Origin: an uncultured Prevotella sp.
GTDB lineage: Bacteria; Bacteroidota; Bacteroidia; Bacteroidales; Bacteroidaceae
Reading direction: 5' to 3'
NCBI GenBank assembly: GCA_946415755.1
Contig: CAMKTS010000001.1
Span: forward strand, 124,001 to 188,000
DNA: 64,000 bases
Shown here: positions 52,929-61,997 of the stretch, one piece after another
Position numbering within the stretch: the first letter of the stretch is position 1
Layout: every line of letters starts with the position of its first letter
The notes under the pieces: model-generated
What the model saw: the letters and a program-made list of their open reading frames with translations, nothing else
Database searches by the model: none
Told to the model about the DNA's origin: nothing
Made by a program: the position numbers and the translations under genes

Positions 52929-53495
52929 ATGGCATCGCTCACCGACATCTCCCTCGTGGCACAGGTAGCTGTATCTGGCAACCGACAGGCTTTCGACCAG
53001 TTGGTGCGCAAGTACCAGTCGCCTGTGCGCCGGTTCTTTCTGAGCCAGACACTGGGAGACAGTCAGTTGAGCGACGACCTGGCGCAGGACACGTTCATCA
53101 AGGCCTATACCAGCATCGCCTCGTTCAGGGGGCTGGCATCGTTTCAGACGTGGCTGATGCGTATCGCCTATAACGTCTATTACGACTATTGTCGGAAAAT
53201 GAGTAATGAGAAATTAGTAATGAGAGATGTAAATGAAAAAATGATAAATGGCAGCGCAGCCCATTCCTCATTGCTCACTTCTCATTCCTCATTAAAGATA
53301 GACCTCTACTCAGCCCTGGCACTGCTGAAGCCTGAGGAGCGCACGTGTATTACCCTGCAGCTCATCGACGGCTACGACATCGTCGCTATTGCGAAGATTA
53401 CGCAGATGAAGGAGGGCACCGTGAAGTCGCACCTCTCCAGGGGTAAGGAGAAAATGGCTAATTATTTAAGGGAAAATGGATATGAAGGAAGATAA
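52929..53495 (+). CDS. ECF RNA polymerase sigma factor
   Basis: A 188-residue sigma-70 factor of ECF type. Region 2 has FDQLVRKYQSPVRRFF, DLAQDTFIKAYTSIASFRG and FQTWLMRIAYNVYYDYCRK. Region 4 has LKPEERTCITLQLIDGYDIVAIAKITQMKEGTVKSHLSRGKEKM (in blocks). The linker between regions holds an in-frame repeat insert (MSNEKLVMRDVNEK, then AAHSSLLTSHSSL) made of AATGAG and CTCATT words that can pair with each other. Start at 52929 gives the usual N-terminus. It probably controls the envelope operon it sits in. Confidence 0.92.
   Translation: MASLTDISLVAQVAVSGNRQAFDQLVRKYQSPVRRFFLSQTLGDSQLSDDLAQDTFIKAYTSIASFRGLASFQTWLMRIAYNVYYDYCRKMSNEKLVMRDVNEKMINGSAAHSSLLTSHSSLKIDLYSALALLKPEERTCITLQLIDGYDIVAIAKITQMKEGTVKSHLSRGKEKMANYLRENGYEGR
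53198..53294. repeat. inverted AATGAG / CTCATT tracts inside the sigma-factor gene
   Basis: AATGAGTAATGAGAAATTAG and following bases (53198-53226) are complementary in style to CATTCCTCATTGCTCACTTC and the bases after it (53262-53294). The insert can form a long imperfect hairpin in the linker between sigma regions 2 and 4. Confidence 0.75.
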
Positions 53496-53844
53496 TGACC
53501 GCTTGTTACAGCAGTTCTTCAACGAGACTGCCCCACAACAGATTGCCGACGACGGCTTTACGGAGCAGGTGATGCAGCAGGTGGCATCTGCCGGCATCGA
53601 ACGACCAGCATTCAGCGTACAGCGACTCTCGCGACTGTGGACGCTCTTCTGCCTGATAGCGTTCGGCGTGTGGTTTATGGCCTTCGACGGTGCCGGACAG
53701 CTGGCCATCCGTTTGGAGGTGATGCTGCGCACACTGGCCGTCCAGTCGTTCAGCATCAATCTGGCGATGATGGCTGCCGTGCTCTTCGGCCTGCTCTTCG
53801 TAGGGGCAGGAGAAGTTATCGCTTCAGAGACAAGCCGTAGGTAG
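53476..53844 (+). CDS. DUF5056 membrane protein, possible anti-sigma factor
   Basis: A 122-residue protein: a soluble start (MDMKEDNDRLLQQFFNETAP, DDGFTEQVMQQV) and two membrane helices (LWTLFCLIAFGVWFMAF, NLAMMAAVLFGLLFVG). This is the DUF5056 pattern, a small family placed after ECF sigma genes. The start lies inside the sigma gene (20-base overlap), so translation is coupled. Anti-sigma work is inferred from position and topology. Its 3' end overlaps the convergent porE-like gene by 29 bases. Confidence 0.8.
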   Translation: MDMKEDNDRLLQQFFNETAPQQIADDGFTEQVMQQVASAGIERPAFSVQRLSRLWTLFCLIAFGVWFMAFDGAGQLAIRLEVMLRTLAVQSFSINLAMMAAVLFGLLFVGAGEVIASETSRR

Positions 53845-55894
53845 TGCGCAGCACGATAAACTCCGTGCGGCGGTTCAGCTGGTTGCACAGCTCCTGCTCG
53901 TCGTCCTTGAGAGTTTTGATAAACTCTTCGGTCAAGACATCGTTCTCTTTGAGGAAGGGATATTTCTCCGTGAGTTTCTTGCGGATTTTCTTCGGTTTCT
54001 CCTTGCCATAGCCTGTGGGAGTGAGGCGGTCGGCGGCGATGCCGTGCTCTACGAGGTAGGCCACCACGGCCTCGGCGCGACGCTGTGCCAGTCGCTTGTT
54101 GTATTCTGCCGGACCTTTGTAGTCGCAGTGGGCCGACAGCTCAATCGCTACGTTTGGGTTCTCCTGCAGCAGCGTCACCAGCTTATCCAGGGCCTCGGTA
54201 GACTCCGGGCGCAGCGTGGCCTTGTCGAAGTCATAGAAGATGTTGTCGATCATCACAGGAGCCGTGATGCTGGCCAGCGGGAACTGCAGCACATACTCCT
54301 CCGACTTGCTGACAGAATCCACACGCAGCTGTTCCTGGTGGTTGAGGAATCCCTTGCAGGTGCCAAGGAAGACGTAGTCGACACCGGGTTTGATTTCCTG
54401 CGTGAACGAGCCATCGCCCTTCACACTCAGTTTCAGGTTGGTGCCGTCGTTGCCCACCATATATACAACCGCCTGCGGCAGTTCATAGCCTTCCTGCTCA
54501 TACACCCATCCCTTGACGGTCTGTATGACTTCCGGGTTGTAGAACGAGAAGATATGGTCCCAGCCCTTGCCGTCGCCACGGTTGCTGGAGAAGTAGCCCT
54601 GGTTCTTCATCCCCTCGAAGGTCATGCCGAAGTCGTCGCCCTGTGAGTTGAGCGGATAGCCGGGGTGTTCTATCGCATAGGTGTTATAAGGCAATGTACT
54701 CTTTTTACTGCCTTCAGCCGTGCTGTCGGCACTTGCCAGATTGTCTTCGTCATTCAGGATGGATTGCACATTGCTGATGGGTCTGGCGATATAGATGTCG
54801 AGGCCGCCCAGTCCCTCATGGCCATTGCTGGAGAAGTAGAGGTCGCCGTTGGGACGGAACGTGGGAAACATCTCGTCGCCGGGCGTGTTGACGGGCGTGC
54901 CCAGGTTCTCCACACCACCTAAGCCACTGGTGGTCAGCCGGATGCGCCAGATATCGTAGCCGCCCAATCCTCCCGGCATGTTGCTGGTGAAGTAGAGCCA
55001 CTGGCCGTCGGGCGAGACGGCAGGATGGGCGTATGCCGACAGCGTGTCGCGCGTCAGCTTCACTTCTTCTGTCTTGCTCCATGCTGCATCGCTGCGGCTG
55101 GAGGTGACGATGGTGGCATAGCGGGGGTATTCGGGGTCGGTCTTACACTGGGTGAGGTACATCGTGCGCCCGTCGGGCGTAAAGCAGCAGGCTCCCTCGT
55201 CAAAGTCGGAGTTCAGCTCGGTATCAATCGCCTCCGGTCGCTGCCACTTGCCCTTGTCGTCTTTCTGTGAGAAGAAGATGTCGCCGTTCTTGGTTCCCGT
55301 AATGCCGCTATACTCGTCGCCCTTTGCCTGATTGCGCGTCGAGGTAAAGAAGAGCATGTCGTTCTCCGTGCCCGACAGCATTGGCGAATAGTCGGCGCGC
55401 CGTGAGTTGAAGAAGTTCTCACGCTTTACGGTATAGGCCGAACCCTCTGCCTTCCACTGTGGTGCCTTCTCTGCCGAGCGCAGCCCTGTCCGTGCCAGCA
55501 AAGCCGCCGGGCCGTCATTTCCCTCATCCAGGAATGTCTGGAAGGCCTTGGTGGCCTCCTTGTACTGTCCGTTTTTCATCAGCTGCTGTCCCAGATAGAG
55601 GTAGGTCAGCGAGTCGGTCTGCTTATAGCGCACGGCATTGTTATAAGAGGCGATGGCTTTCTGCGTGTAGTTGATGCGCCGGTAGCATTCCGCCATCTTC
55701 AGTGCCCGCTTGCCGCGCAGTTCACGCTCCTTGGCAGGAGTCTGCGAGTAGGCCTTTCGATACTGGGCTGCCGCATCGAAGTATTCGCCCAGCGCATAGA
55801 ACTTGTCGCCCTTCTTCATGGCCTGTTCTGCGCCACAGCCCGTGAGGAGCACAGCAACGGCTAATAACACTATGAGGTGTATTTTCTTCTGCAT
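53816..55894 (-). CDS. porE: PorE-like OmpA-family lipoprotein (type IX secretion)
   Basis: A 692-residue lipoprotein (LLTGCGAEQ). Order of parts: TPR (about 25-150, YFDAAAQYRKAYS, KEATKAFQTFLDEG), a PD40/WD40-like propeller (about 170-400, MLFFTSTRNQ, LYFTSNMPGGLGGYDIW, LYFSSNGHEGLGGLDIY), a carboxypeptidase-regulatory-like domain (VKGWVYEQEGYELPQAVVYM), and a C-terminal OmpA domain binding peptidoglycan (ELSAHCDYKGPAEYNKRLAQRR). This arrangement is that of PorE, which anchors the type IX secretion machine. It matches the T9SS-tailed proteins in the window. Confidence 0.88.
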   Translation of the reverse strand: MQKKIHLIVLLAVAVLLTGCGAEQAMKKGDKFYALGEYFDAAAQYRKAYSQTPAKERELRGKRALKMAECYRRINYTQKAIASYNNAVRYKQTDSLTYLYLGQQLMKNGQYKEATKAFQTFLDEGNDGPAALLARTGLRSAEKAPQWKAEGSAYTVKRENFFNSRRADYSPMLSGTENDMLFFTSTRNQAKGDEYSGITGTKNGDIFFSQKDDKGKWQRPEAIDTELNSDFDEGACCFTPDGRTMYLTQCKTDPEYPRYATIVTSSRSDAAWSKTEEVKLTRDTLSAYAHPAVSPDGQWLYFTSNMPGGLGGYDIWRIRLTTSGLGGVENLGTPVNTPGDEMFPTFRPNGDLYFSSNGHEGLGGLDIYIARPISNVQSILNDEDNLASADSTAEGSKKSTLPYNTYAIEHPGYPLNSQGDDFGMTFEGMKNQGYFSSNRGDGKGWDHIFSFYNPEVIQTVKGWVYEQEGYELPQAVVYMVGNDGTNLKLSVKGDGSFTQEIKPGVDYVFLGTCKGFLNHQEQLRVDSVSKSEEYVLQFPLASITAPVMIDNIFYDFDKATLRPESTEALDKLVTLLQENPNVAIELSAHCDYKGPAEYNKRLAQRRAEAVVAYLVEHGIAADRLTPTGYGKEKPKKIRKKLTEKYPFLKENDVLTEEFIKTLKDDEQELCNQLNRRTEFIVLRTTYGLSLKR

Positions 55895-55931
55895 ACCTTA
55901 TTTATAACGCAAGTGCAGGGGTTTTATTGCT

Positions 55932-57866
55932 TTAAGATGCTTTCTTGTTGGCCTTGTCCTTCTTCGGCTTGTCGCTGTCGGCAACGACGGTGATGCGGCG
56001 GTTGGTGGGGTCGGTCATCACGTCGTGGATGATATCGGCAACCTGCTGCTTCAGCTCGTTGATGAATTGCAGGGCATCGTACTGCTGGTGCTCGATGTCG
56101 CGCAGCTTCTTTTCCCAGATGCCGGTGAGTTCACAGCTCTTGAGCAGGTCTTCGCGGATAAGGTCGATCAGCTCGATGCCAGTGGGGGTGGCCACCAGTC
56201 GCTTGCGCTCGCGACGGATATAGTGGCGCTTGAAGAGGGTCTCGATGATAGAGGCGCGTGAGGATGGGCGGCCGATGCCGTTTTCCTTCATGGCGGCACG
56301 CAGCGTCTCGTCTTCCACAAACTTGCCTGCCGTTTCCATCGCCCTGAGCAGGGAGGCTTCATTATAATAAGGCGGCGGCGTGGTCATCTTTTCCGTGAGG
56401 GTAGGAGTGTGCTCGCCCGTTTCGCCCTTGACGAAGGTGGGCAGCGTGCGCTCTTCTTCGGTGGCTTTTTCCGGGTTTTCCGGATTGTCCGGATTTTCTG
56501 GGTTTTCCGAATTTTCTGGATTGTCTGGGGCTTTGGCCCTGACTATGCGCCACCCTTGGTCAAGAATCTCCTTGCCGGTTGCTTTGAATTCGATGGTCCC
56601 TCCGGAATCTCCAGAATTTCCGGAAGAGACCTCTCCCAATACGGTGGTGGTAGAGAACTTGCAGTCGGGCAGGAAAACTCCGATGAAGCGGCGTGCCACA
56701 AGGTCGAATACCTTCTGCTCGGCATCGCTCAGCCCTTGGGGAATGACTCCCGTGGGGATGATGGCATGGTGGTCGGTTACCTTCGATGTGTCGAAGACAC
56801 GCTTGCTCTTCTTCAGCGCCTTACCGCCGATGGGCTTGATCAGCTCGGCATAGACGGCCTTGCCATAGAACTTGGTCTGGTAGAGGCCGTTCATGGTCTG
56901 TGGGCACTTGGGGTAGATGTCGTCAGAGAGATATTGTGTATCCACACGCGGATAGGTGGTAAACTTCTTTTCGTAGAGTGACTGGATGAGGTTGAGCGTC
57001 ATCTCTGCCGAGAATCCGAATTTGCGGTTGCAGTCAACCTGTAGCGAAGTCAGGTCGTAGAGCTGTGGCGGCTGTTCCTTGCTCTCTTTCTTCTCTACTT
57101 TCGTCACGGTGAAGGGCTTACCCTCGATAAGTGCAAAGGCTTGTTCGCCTTCTTCCTTCAAGGTGAACTTTCCCTTGGTGGCCGTAAACGTCGTATCGCG
57201 GTAGACCGTTGCCAGCACCCAATAGGGCTCCGGCTTGAAATTGTCAATCTCTTTCTGGCGGTTGACGATGAGGGCGAGGGTAGGGGTCTGCACACGACCG
57301 ATGGAGAGCACCTGATGGTTCTGACCGTACTTCAGCGTATACAAGCGCGTACAGTTCATGCCTAACAGCCAGTCGCCGATGGCACGTGACAACCCGGCCA
57401 TATACAGCGGCTGGTAGTCCTGCTGGTCTTTCAGGTTCTGGAAACCCTCGCGGATGGCCTCGTCGGTCATCGACGAGATCCACAGGCGGCTGACGGGACA
57501 CTTGGCACCCGCCTTCTGCATCACCCAGCGCTGGATGAGCTCACCCTCCTGGCCTGCGTCGCCACAGTTGACGATGCGCTCAGCCTGTTGCATCAGTTGT
57601 TCAATGATGGCAAACTGCTTCTTGATATGGTCCTGGTCAATGAGCTTGATGCCGAAACGGTCGGGAATCATGGGCAGCGACGAGAGGCTCCATGCTTTCC
57701 ACATCGGCGTGTAGTCGTGAGGCTCCTTCAGCGTACACAGGTGACCGAACGTCCACGTCACCTGGAAACCATTACCCTCCATATAGCCGTCGCGCGAACT
57801 CGTTGCCCCGATGATGCGGGCGATATCCCTTGCCACACTCGGCTTCTCTGCGATACATACTATCAT
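55932..57866 (-). CDS. topB: DNA topoisomerase III
   Basis: A 644-residue type IA topoisomerase. Toprim part: IVCIAEKPSVARDIARIIGA, NCGDAGQEGELI. The active-site tyrosine is in KFTTYPRVDTQYLSDD, and ENGIGRPSSRASIIETL belongs to the cleavage core. Between the core blocks, after IVRAKAP, lies a 21-residue run of NPE/NSE/NPD triplets coded by a 9-bp repeat (56466-56530). Start at 57866 is set by the Toprim strand; a TACCTTTG promoter lies at 57886-57893. Lysine-rich end (KPKKDKANKKAS) instead of zinc fingers. Confidence 0.95.
   Translation of the reverse strand: MIVCIAEKPSVARDIARIIGATSSRDGYMEGNGFQVTWTFGHLCTLKEPHDYTPMWKAWSLSSLPMIPDRFGIKLIDQDHIKKQFAIIEQLMQQAERIVNCGDAGQEGELIQRWVMQKAGAKCPVSRLWISSMTDEAIREGFQNLKDQQDYQPLYMAGLSRAIGDWLLGMNCTRLYTLKYGQNHQVLSIGRVQTPTLALIVNRQKEIDNFKPEPYWVLATVYRDTTFTATKGKFTLKEEGEQAFALIEGKPFTVTKVEKKESKEQPPQLYDLTSLQVDCNRKFGFSAEMTLNLIQSLYEKKFTTYPRVDTQYLSDDIYPKCPQTMNGLYQTKFYGKAVYAELIKPIGGKALKKSKRVFDTSKVTDHHAIIPTGVIPQGLSDAEQKVFDLVARRFIGVFLPDCKFSTTTVLGEVSSGNSGDSGGTIEFKATGKEILDQGWRIVRAKAPDNPENSENPENPDNPENPEKATEEERTLPTFVKGETGEHTPTLTEKMTTPPPYYNEASLLRAMETAGKFVEDETLRAAMKENGIGRPSSRASIIETLFKRHYIRRERKRLVATPTGIELIDLIREDLLKSCELTGIWEKKLRDIEHQQYDALQFINELKQQVADIIHDVMTDPTNRRITVVADSDKPKKDKANKKAS
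56466..56530 (-). repeat. 9-bp tandem repeat inside topB
   Basis: Seven degenerate copies of TTTTCCGGA/TTTTCTGGG/TTGTCCGGA code PDNPENSENPENPDNPENPE, a three-residue period, in a loop of the enzyme. Confidence 0.85.
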
Positions 57867-57885
57867 ATAGTCGGTTTTGAGGATG

Positions 57886-57893
57886 CAAAGGTA
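57886..57893 (-). promoter_or_regulatory. promoter -7 element of topB
   Basis: TACCTTTG on the minus strand, 20 bases before the ATG. Confidence 0.6.
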
Positions 57894-57921
57894 CGAATAA
57901 GCGAGCAAAAATGCAAATTTA

Positions 57922-57952
57922 TTTGCAAATTAAAAAATATTTCGTACCTTTG
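57922..57952 (+). promoter_or_regulatory. promoter of the fkp gene
   Basis: TTTG at 57922-57925, a 19-base spacer and TACCTTTG at 57945-57952: the best match to the Bacteroidetes consensus on this strand. Confidence 0.7.
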
Positions 57953-57988
57953 CAGACGATGAACATAGAACAACGAAAATAGAAGATC

Positions 57989-60631
57989 ATGAAGAAGCTG
58001 CTATCGTTGCCCCCCAACCTTGTAGGGTGCTTTCACGACATCACGGGACTGTCGCGCGAAGAGTTTTTCTGTACCAACGACCCCATCGGGCATAAATTAG
58101 GATCGGGAGGAGGCACCACATGGCTGCTGCAACAAGCCAAAGAATGGCTGAACGGTGAGCGGTGTATCATCCTGCATGCCGGTGGGCAGAGCCGCCGGTT
58201 GCCGGCGTATGCCCCCAGCGGCAAGATTCTGACCCCCATCCCCGTATTCCGCTGGGAGCGTGGCCAGCGACTGTCGCAGACACTGCTTGACCTGCAGTTG
58301 CCGCTCTACGAACGTATCATGAAGGAAGCCCCCAGCCGACTGACCACCATGATTGTGAGTGGCGATGTCTATATCCGGGCTGCCGAGCGCATCGGTCAGA
58401 TTCCCGATGCCGACGTGGTATGCTTCGGTCTGTGGCTCGATGCCTCGATAGCAAAGAATCATGGTGTCTTCGTCAGCGACCGCCGTACACCCCATGTGCT
58501 GAAGATGATGCTGCAGAAGCCGTCGACGGAAAGGTTGTCGGAGCTGCTGAAGGACCATTTCTACCTGACCGACATCGGTATCTGGATGCTCTCCGACCGT
58601 GCTGTCAGGCTGCTGATGAAACGCAGCGAGGGGGAGTATGACCTTTATTCTGAATTCGGCTGTACGCTGGGCACCCATCCTACCATCGACGATGCCGAAC
58701 TGCATGAGTTGTCGGTGGCTATCGTACCACTGCCGGGCGGTGAGTTCTACCACTTCGGCACTTCCCGTGAGATGATTTCCTCGACGATGGCCATACAAAA
58801 CCGTGTACATGACCAGCGCGACATCATGCACAACGACCGCAAGCCACATCCCAGCATCTTTACTCAGAATGCGGTGACATGCTGTCGGTTTACTGAGCAG
58901 AACACCAATGTGTGGATTGAGAACAGCTATGTCGGTGAGCATTGGACGCTGACACACGACAACATTGTAACTGGTGTACCCGAAAACGACTGGCACGTAG
59001 AGCTAGCTCCCGGACAGTGCATCGACATCATCCCCATCGGTGAACAGCAATACTGTGTTCGCCAATACCATATAGATGACCGCTTCGCAGGTGCCGAGCA
59101 GCAGCGCAAACAGTTTCCTGTCGTTGACAGCATGGCAGCAATCGGAGACATTATCCTAAACAACCAAGCTGATGGCACAACAGAAAACCGCCAGCTCCTC
59201 AGTGCCGAAGACATCTCCAACGTGGCCAATCTCCGACGGTTGGTAGCACAGCGTCGGCGCTATCGTTCCCAGAACTGGAGTACACTGGCCAAAAACTGGC
59301 AGCATAGCGTGTTCTACCAGTTAGACTTAGACGATGCCGCACGGGAGTTTAAGGAGATGCAGATACCCCTGCCGTCTCCCATCGAGTCGTCTGCCCCACT
59401 GATGACGCGCATTCACGATGCGATGTTCCGTGGCGACAGCAACCAGGCTTTTGCCCTGCTGCGAGAGGGACTGACAGAACATTCACTGGCTGAGAAACAG
59501 ACTCCACAGTTGTCGGTCTATCCCGACCAGATTGTATGGGGACGCTCGCCGGTACGCATCGACCTGGCCGGTGGATGGACGGATACGCCACCCTACTGTC
59601 TGATGGAGGGCGGCAGTGTGGTGAACATCGCCATTGAACTGAACGGACAGCCGCCCTTGCAGGCATACGTCAAGCCCTGCAAAGAACCACATATCGTGCT
59701 GCGTAGCATCGACCTCGGAGCCATCGAGTTGGTGGAGACCTACGAACAGCTGGGCGACTACAACAAAGTGGGTTCCCCCTTCTCCATTCCCAAGGCAGCA
59801 CTGGCACTTGCCGGTTTCATGCCGGCATTCTCCCAGCAGTCCTACCCCTCGTTGCGGGCACAACTGGAGGCTTTCGGCAGTGGCATCGAACTGACGCTGC
59901 TTTCGGCAGTTCCCGCAGGTAGCGGACTGGGCACCAGTTCCATCCTGGCATCTACGGTGCTGGGAGCCGTCAGCGATTTCTGCGCCCTGGCGTGGGACAA
60001 GAACGAGATAGGCAAGCGTACCCTTGTGTTGGAACAGCTGCTCACCACTGGTGGCGGCTGGCAGGATCAGTTTGGGGGCGTGCTGGCCGGTGTGAAGCTG
60101 CTGGATACCCAGCGAGGCTTTGAACAGACACCCGTGGTGCGCTGGCTGCCCGATGACATCTATACCCGTCCGGAGTATGCACCGTGTCACCTGCTGTACT
60201 ATACGGGCATCACCCGTACTGCCAAGAAGATCCTGGCGGAAATCGTGCGTCGCATGTTCCTCAACCACCACGACGAGATACACCAGCTGCGTGCCATGAA
60301 AGCCCATGCCCAGGATATGTATGAGGCCATCCAGCGACAGGACTTCCAGACGTCAGGCCGACTGATTGGCAAGACGTGGGAACAGAACCAGCTGATAGAC
60401 AGTGGAACGAATCCGGAAGGCGTGCAGCGCATCACCCGTCTGATTGATGACTATGCCCTGGGATACAAACTGCCGGGGGCTGGTGGGGGAGGCTACCTCT
60501 ATATCGTGGCCAAAGATCCTGATGCAGCCGCACGTATCAGGCAAGTCCTGTCGGCATCACCGACGAATGCCAATGCCCGTTTTGTAGACATGACGCTCTC
60601 GAAGACCGGACTGCAGGTGAGCCGCAGTTGA
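57989..60631 (+). CDS. fkp: bifunctional fucokinase / L-fucose-1-phosphate guanylyltransferase
   Basis: An 880-residue enzyme that makes GDP-L-fucose from free fucose for capsule and glycoprotein decoration. The N-terminal half is the pyrophosphorylase: LGSGGGTTWLL, ILHAGGQSRRLPAYAPSGK and PIPVFRWERGQ. The C-terminal GHMP kinase (from about 510) has WGRSPVRIDLAGGWTDTPPY, AVPAGSGLGTSSILAST and LPGAGGGGYLYIV. Slightly shorter than Bacteroides fragilis Fkp (949). Complete, monocistronic. Confidence 0.96.
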   Translation: MKKLLSLPPNLVGCFHDITGLSREEFFCTNDPIGHKLGSGGGTTWLLQQAKEWLNGERCIILHAGGQSRRLPAYAPSGKILTPIPVFRWERGQRLSQTLLDLQLPLYERIMKEAPSRLTTMIVSGDVYIRAAERIGQIPDADVVCFGLWLDASIAKNHGVFVSDRRTPHVLKMMLQKPSTERLSELLKDHFYLTDIGIWMLSDRAVRLLMKRSEGEYDLYSEFGCTLGTHPTIDDAELHELSVAIVPLPGGEFYHFGTSREMISSTMAIQNRVHDQRDIMHNDRKPHPSIFTQNAVTCCRFTEQNTNVWIENSYVGEHWTLTHDNIVTGVPENDWHVELAPGQCIDIIPIGEQQYCVRQYHIDDRFAGAEQQRKQFPVVDSMAAIGDIILNNQADGTTENRQLLSAEDISNVANLRRLVAQRRRYRSQNWSTLAKNWQHSVFYQLDLDDAAREFKEMQIPLPSPIESSAPLMTRIHDAMFRGDSNQAFALLREGLTEHSLAEKQTPQLSVYPDQIVWGRSPVRIDLAGGWTDTPPYCLMEGGSVVNIAIELNGQPPLQAYVKPCKEPHIVLRSIDLGAIELVETYEQLGDYNKVGSPFSIPKAALALAGFMPAFSQQSYPSLRAQLEAFGSGIELTLLSAVPAGSGLGTSSILASTVLGAVSDFCALAWDKNEIGKRTLVLEQLLTTGGGWQDQFGGVLAGVKLLDTQRGFEQTPVVRWLPDDIYTRPEYAPCHLLYYTGITRTAKKILAEIVRRMFLNHHDEIHQLRAMKAHAQDMYEAIQRQDFQTSGRLIGKTWEQNQLIDSGTNPEGVQRITRLIDDYALGYKLPGAGGGGYLYIVAKDPDAAARIRQVLSASPTNANARFVDMTLSKTGLQVSRS

Positions 60632-60649
60632 GTAAAAGGTGCCTGAAAG

Positions 60650-60681
60650 TTTGGCAGTTTGAATTATTATGCGTATCTTTG
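60650..60681 (+). promoter_or_regulatory. promoter of the CHASE2/caspase pair
   Basis: TTTG at 60650-60653, a 20-base spacer and TATCTTTG at 60674-60681, 26 bases before the ATG at 60708. Confidence 0.65.
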
Positions 60682-60707
60682 CCGCGGGATACGGAAAATA
60701 ACGTCAG

Positions 60708-61970
60708 ATGGAGAACAATAACGAACAGAAACCTCAAACTAAACGCAAGATTCACTTCCTGCACTGGGACCATGTCGGAGTGAGCCTGATGGCAGCACTG
60801 GTGGCAGCCGTCCTGGGGTTGGTGTCGCTGAATCTCTCCATGTTCAACCCCGTACAGCGTGCCTTCGAGGATTTCTCCATGACCGACGTGTACTATGAGA
60901 TGCAGCGCGGTGGCGCTACGGAGCTGAACAACGACATCATTCTGGTAGATATGACGGAGCTGCGCGACCGTAGTGAGATAGGGCTGGCCATTCAGCAGAT
61001 TGGTGAGTGCCAGCCACGTGTGCTGAGCGTCGACCTGCTGTTCCCAAAGGAGGGCGACGATGTGATGGCCAACGCTGCACTGGTCAGCGCCATCGATGAG
61101 CTGCAGGTTCCGGTGGTGTTTTCCAGCAAGTTGGTTGACTACGATCCGAAGAGCGGTGCCTTCCAGCGGCGGATCACCTCGTTCTTCTCACAATATGGCG
61201 ACTACACATGGGCCTACGGCAACGTGCTGCAGCAGAAGGTGGGCGGTGTCATCCGACAGTACACCCTTTCACAACAGCTGGAAGACCAGCCAGTATGGTC
61301 GCTGGCCTATCAGACGGCCTGCCTCTACACTGGTGAGAAACCCCAGAAGCATGCGGTCAACGAGCGCCTTATCGTCTATGGCGATACGGACTTCCCCGTA
61401 GTCAATTGCAAGGATATAAAGGAACATGCGCGACTCTTGAAAGACAAGATTGTTGTCCTGGGAACGATCAGCGACGAGGAAGACAGCCATATCACGCCCG
61501 TCGGTAAGATGGCTGGCATGAAAGTGCAGGCTTACTCCATGCTGTCGTATATCCAAAACCGCGACCTGCGCCAGATGAGCAATACGCAGAGTCTGCTGCT
61601 GGCCTTCCTGCTCTGTTACCTGTCGGCATGGATAGGCTATTGGATACCAAGGCTCTTCAAGCGCACAGGCGGCTATGTGCTCAGTATCTTCTACTTCGTG
61701 CTGGCGGCAGCACTGGTATGGGTCTCGTTCCTCTGCTTCATCCACCAGAGCTACAACATCAGTCTGCTCTATCCGTTGCTGGGCATCGCCTTCGTCGAGA
61801 AGGGACGCTCCTATTATTCTGATTTGGTGAACCTGCTGCATCGCAAGTTCAAATGGAAACTGCTGAAGCACTCCCTCTATCTGGAGCAGGCTAAGGGCAT
61901 CGATACCGACGACATCTTCCTGTTCAAGTTCTGGCGCAGACGGTGGAGCCGCAGGGCCTTTCAAAGATGA
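60708..61970 (+). CDS. CHASE2-domain membrane protein without output domain
   Basis: A 420-residue protein. One N-terminal helix (VSLMAALVAAVLGLVSLNLS), a periplasmic CHASE2 sensor domain (DFSMTDVYYEMQRGGATELN, IILVDMTELRDRSEIGLAIQ, PRVLSVDLLFPKEGDD, VVLGTISDEEDSHITPVGKM with the conserved late motif), then three helices (LLLAFLLCYLSAWIGYWI, YVLSIFYFVLAAALVWVSFL, ISLLYPLLGIAFVE) and a short basic tail. CHASE2 proteins usually carry a kinase or cyclase; none is here. The next gene, 27 bases later, codes a caspase-like protein, probably its partner. Confidence 0.9.
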   Translation: MENNNEQKPQTKRKIHFLHWDHVGVSLMAALVAAVLGLVSLNLSMFNPVQRAFEDFSMTDVYYEMQRGGATELNNDIILVDMTELRDRSEIGLAIQQIGECQPRVLSVDLLFPKEGDDVMANAALVSAIDELQVPVVFSSKLVDYDPKSGAFQRRITSFFSQYGDYTWAYGNVLQQKVGGVIRQYTLSQQLEDQPVWSLAYQTACLYTGEKPQKHAVNERLIVYGDTDFPVVNCKDIKEHARLLKDKIVVLGTISDEEDSHITPVGKMAGMKVQAYSMLSYIQNRDLRQMSNTQSLLLAFLLCYLSAWIGYWIPRLFKRTGGYVLSIFYFVLAAALVWVSFLCFIHQSYNISLLYPLLGIAFVEKGRSYYSDLVNLLHRKFKWKLLKHSLYLEQAKGIDTDDIFLFKFWRRRWSRRAFQR

Positions 61971-61997
61971 AAACCGCAAACTATATATCTGACGATA

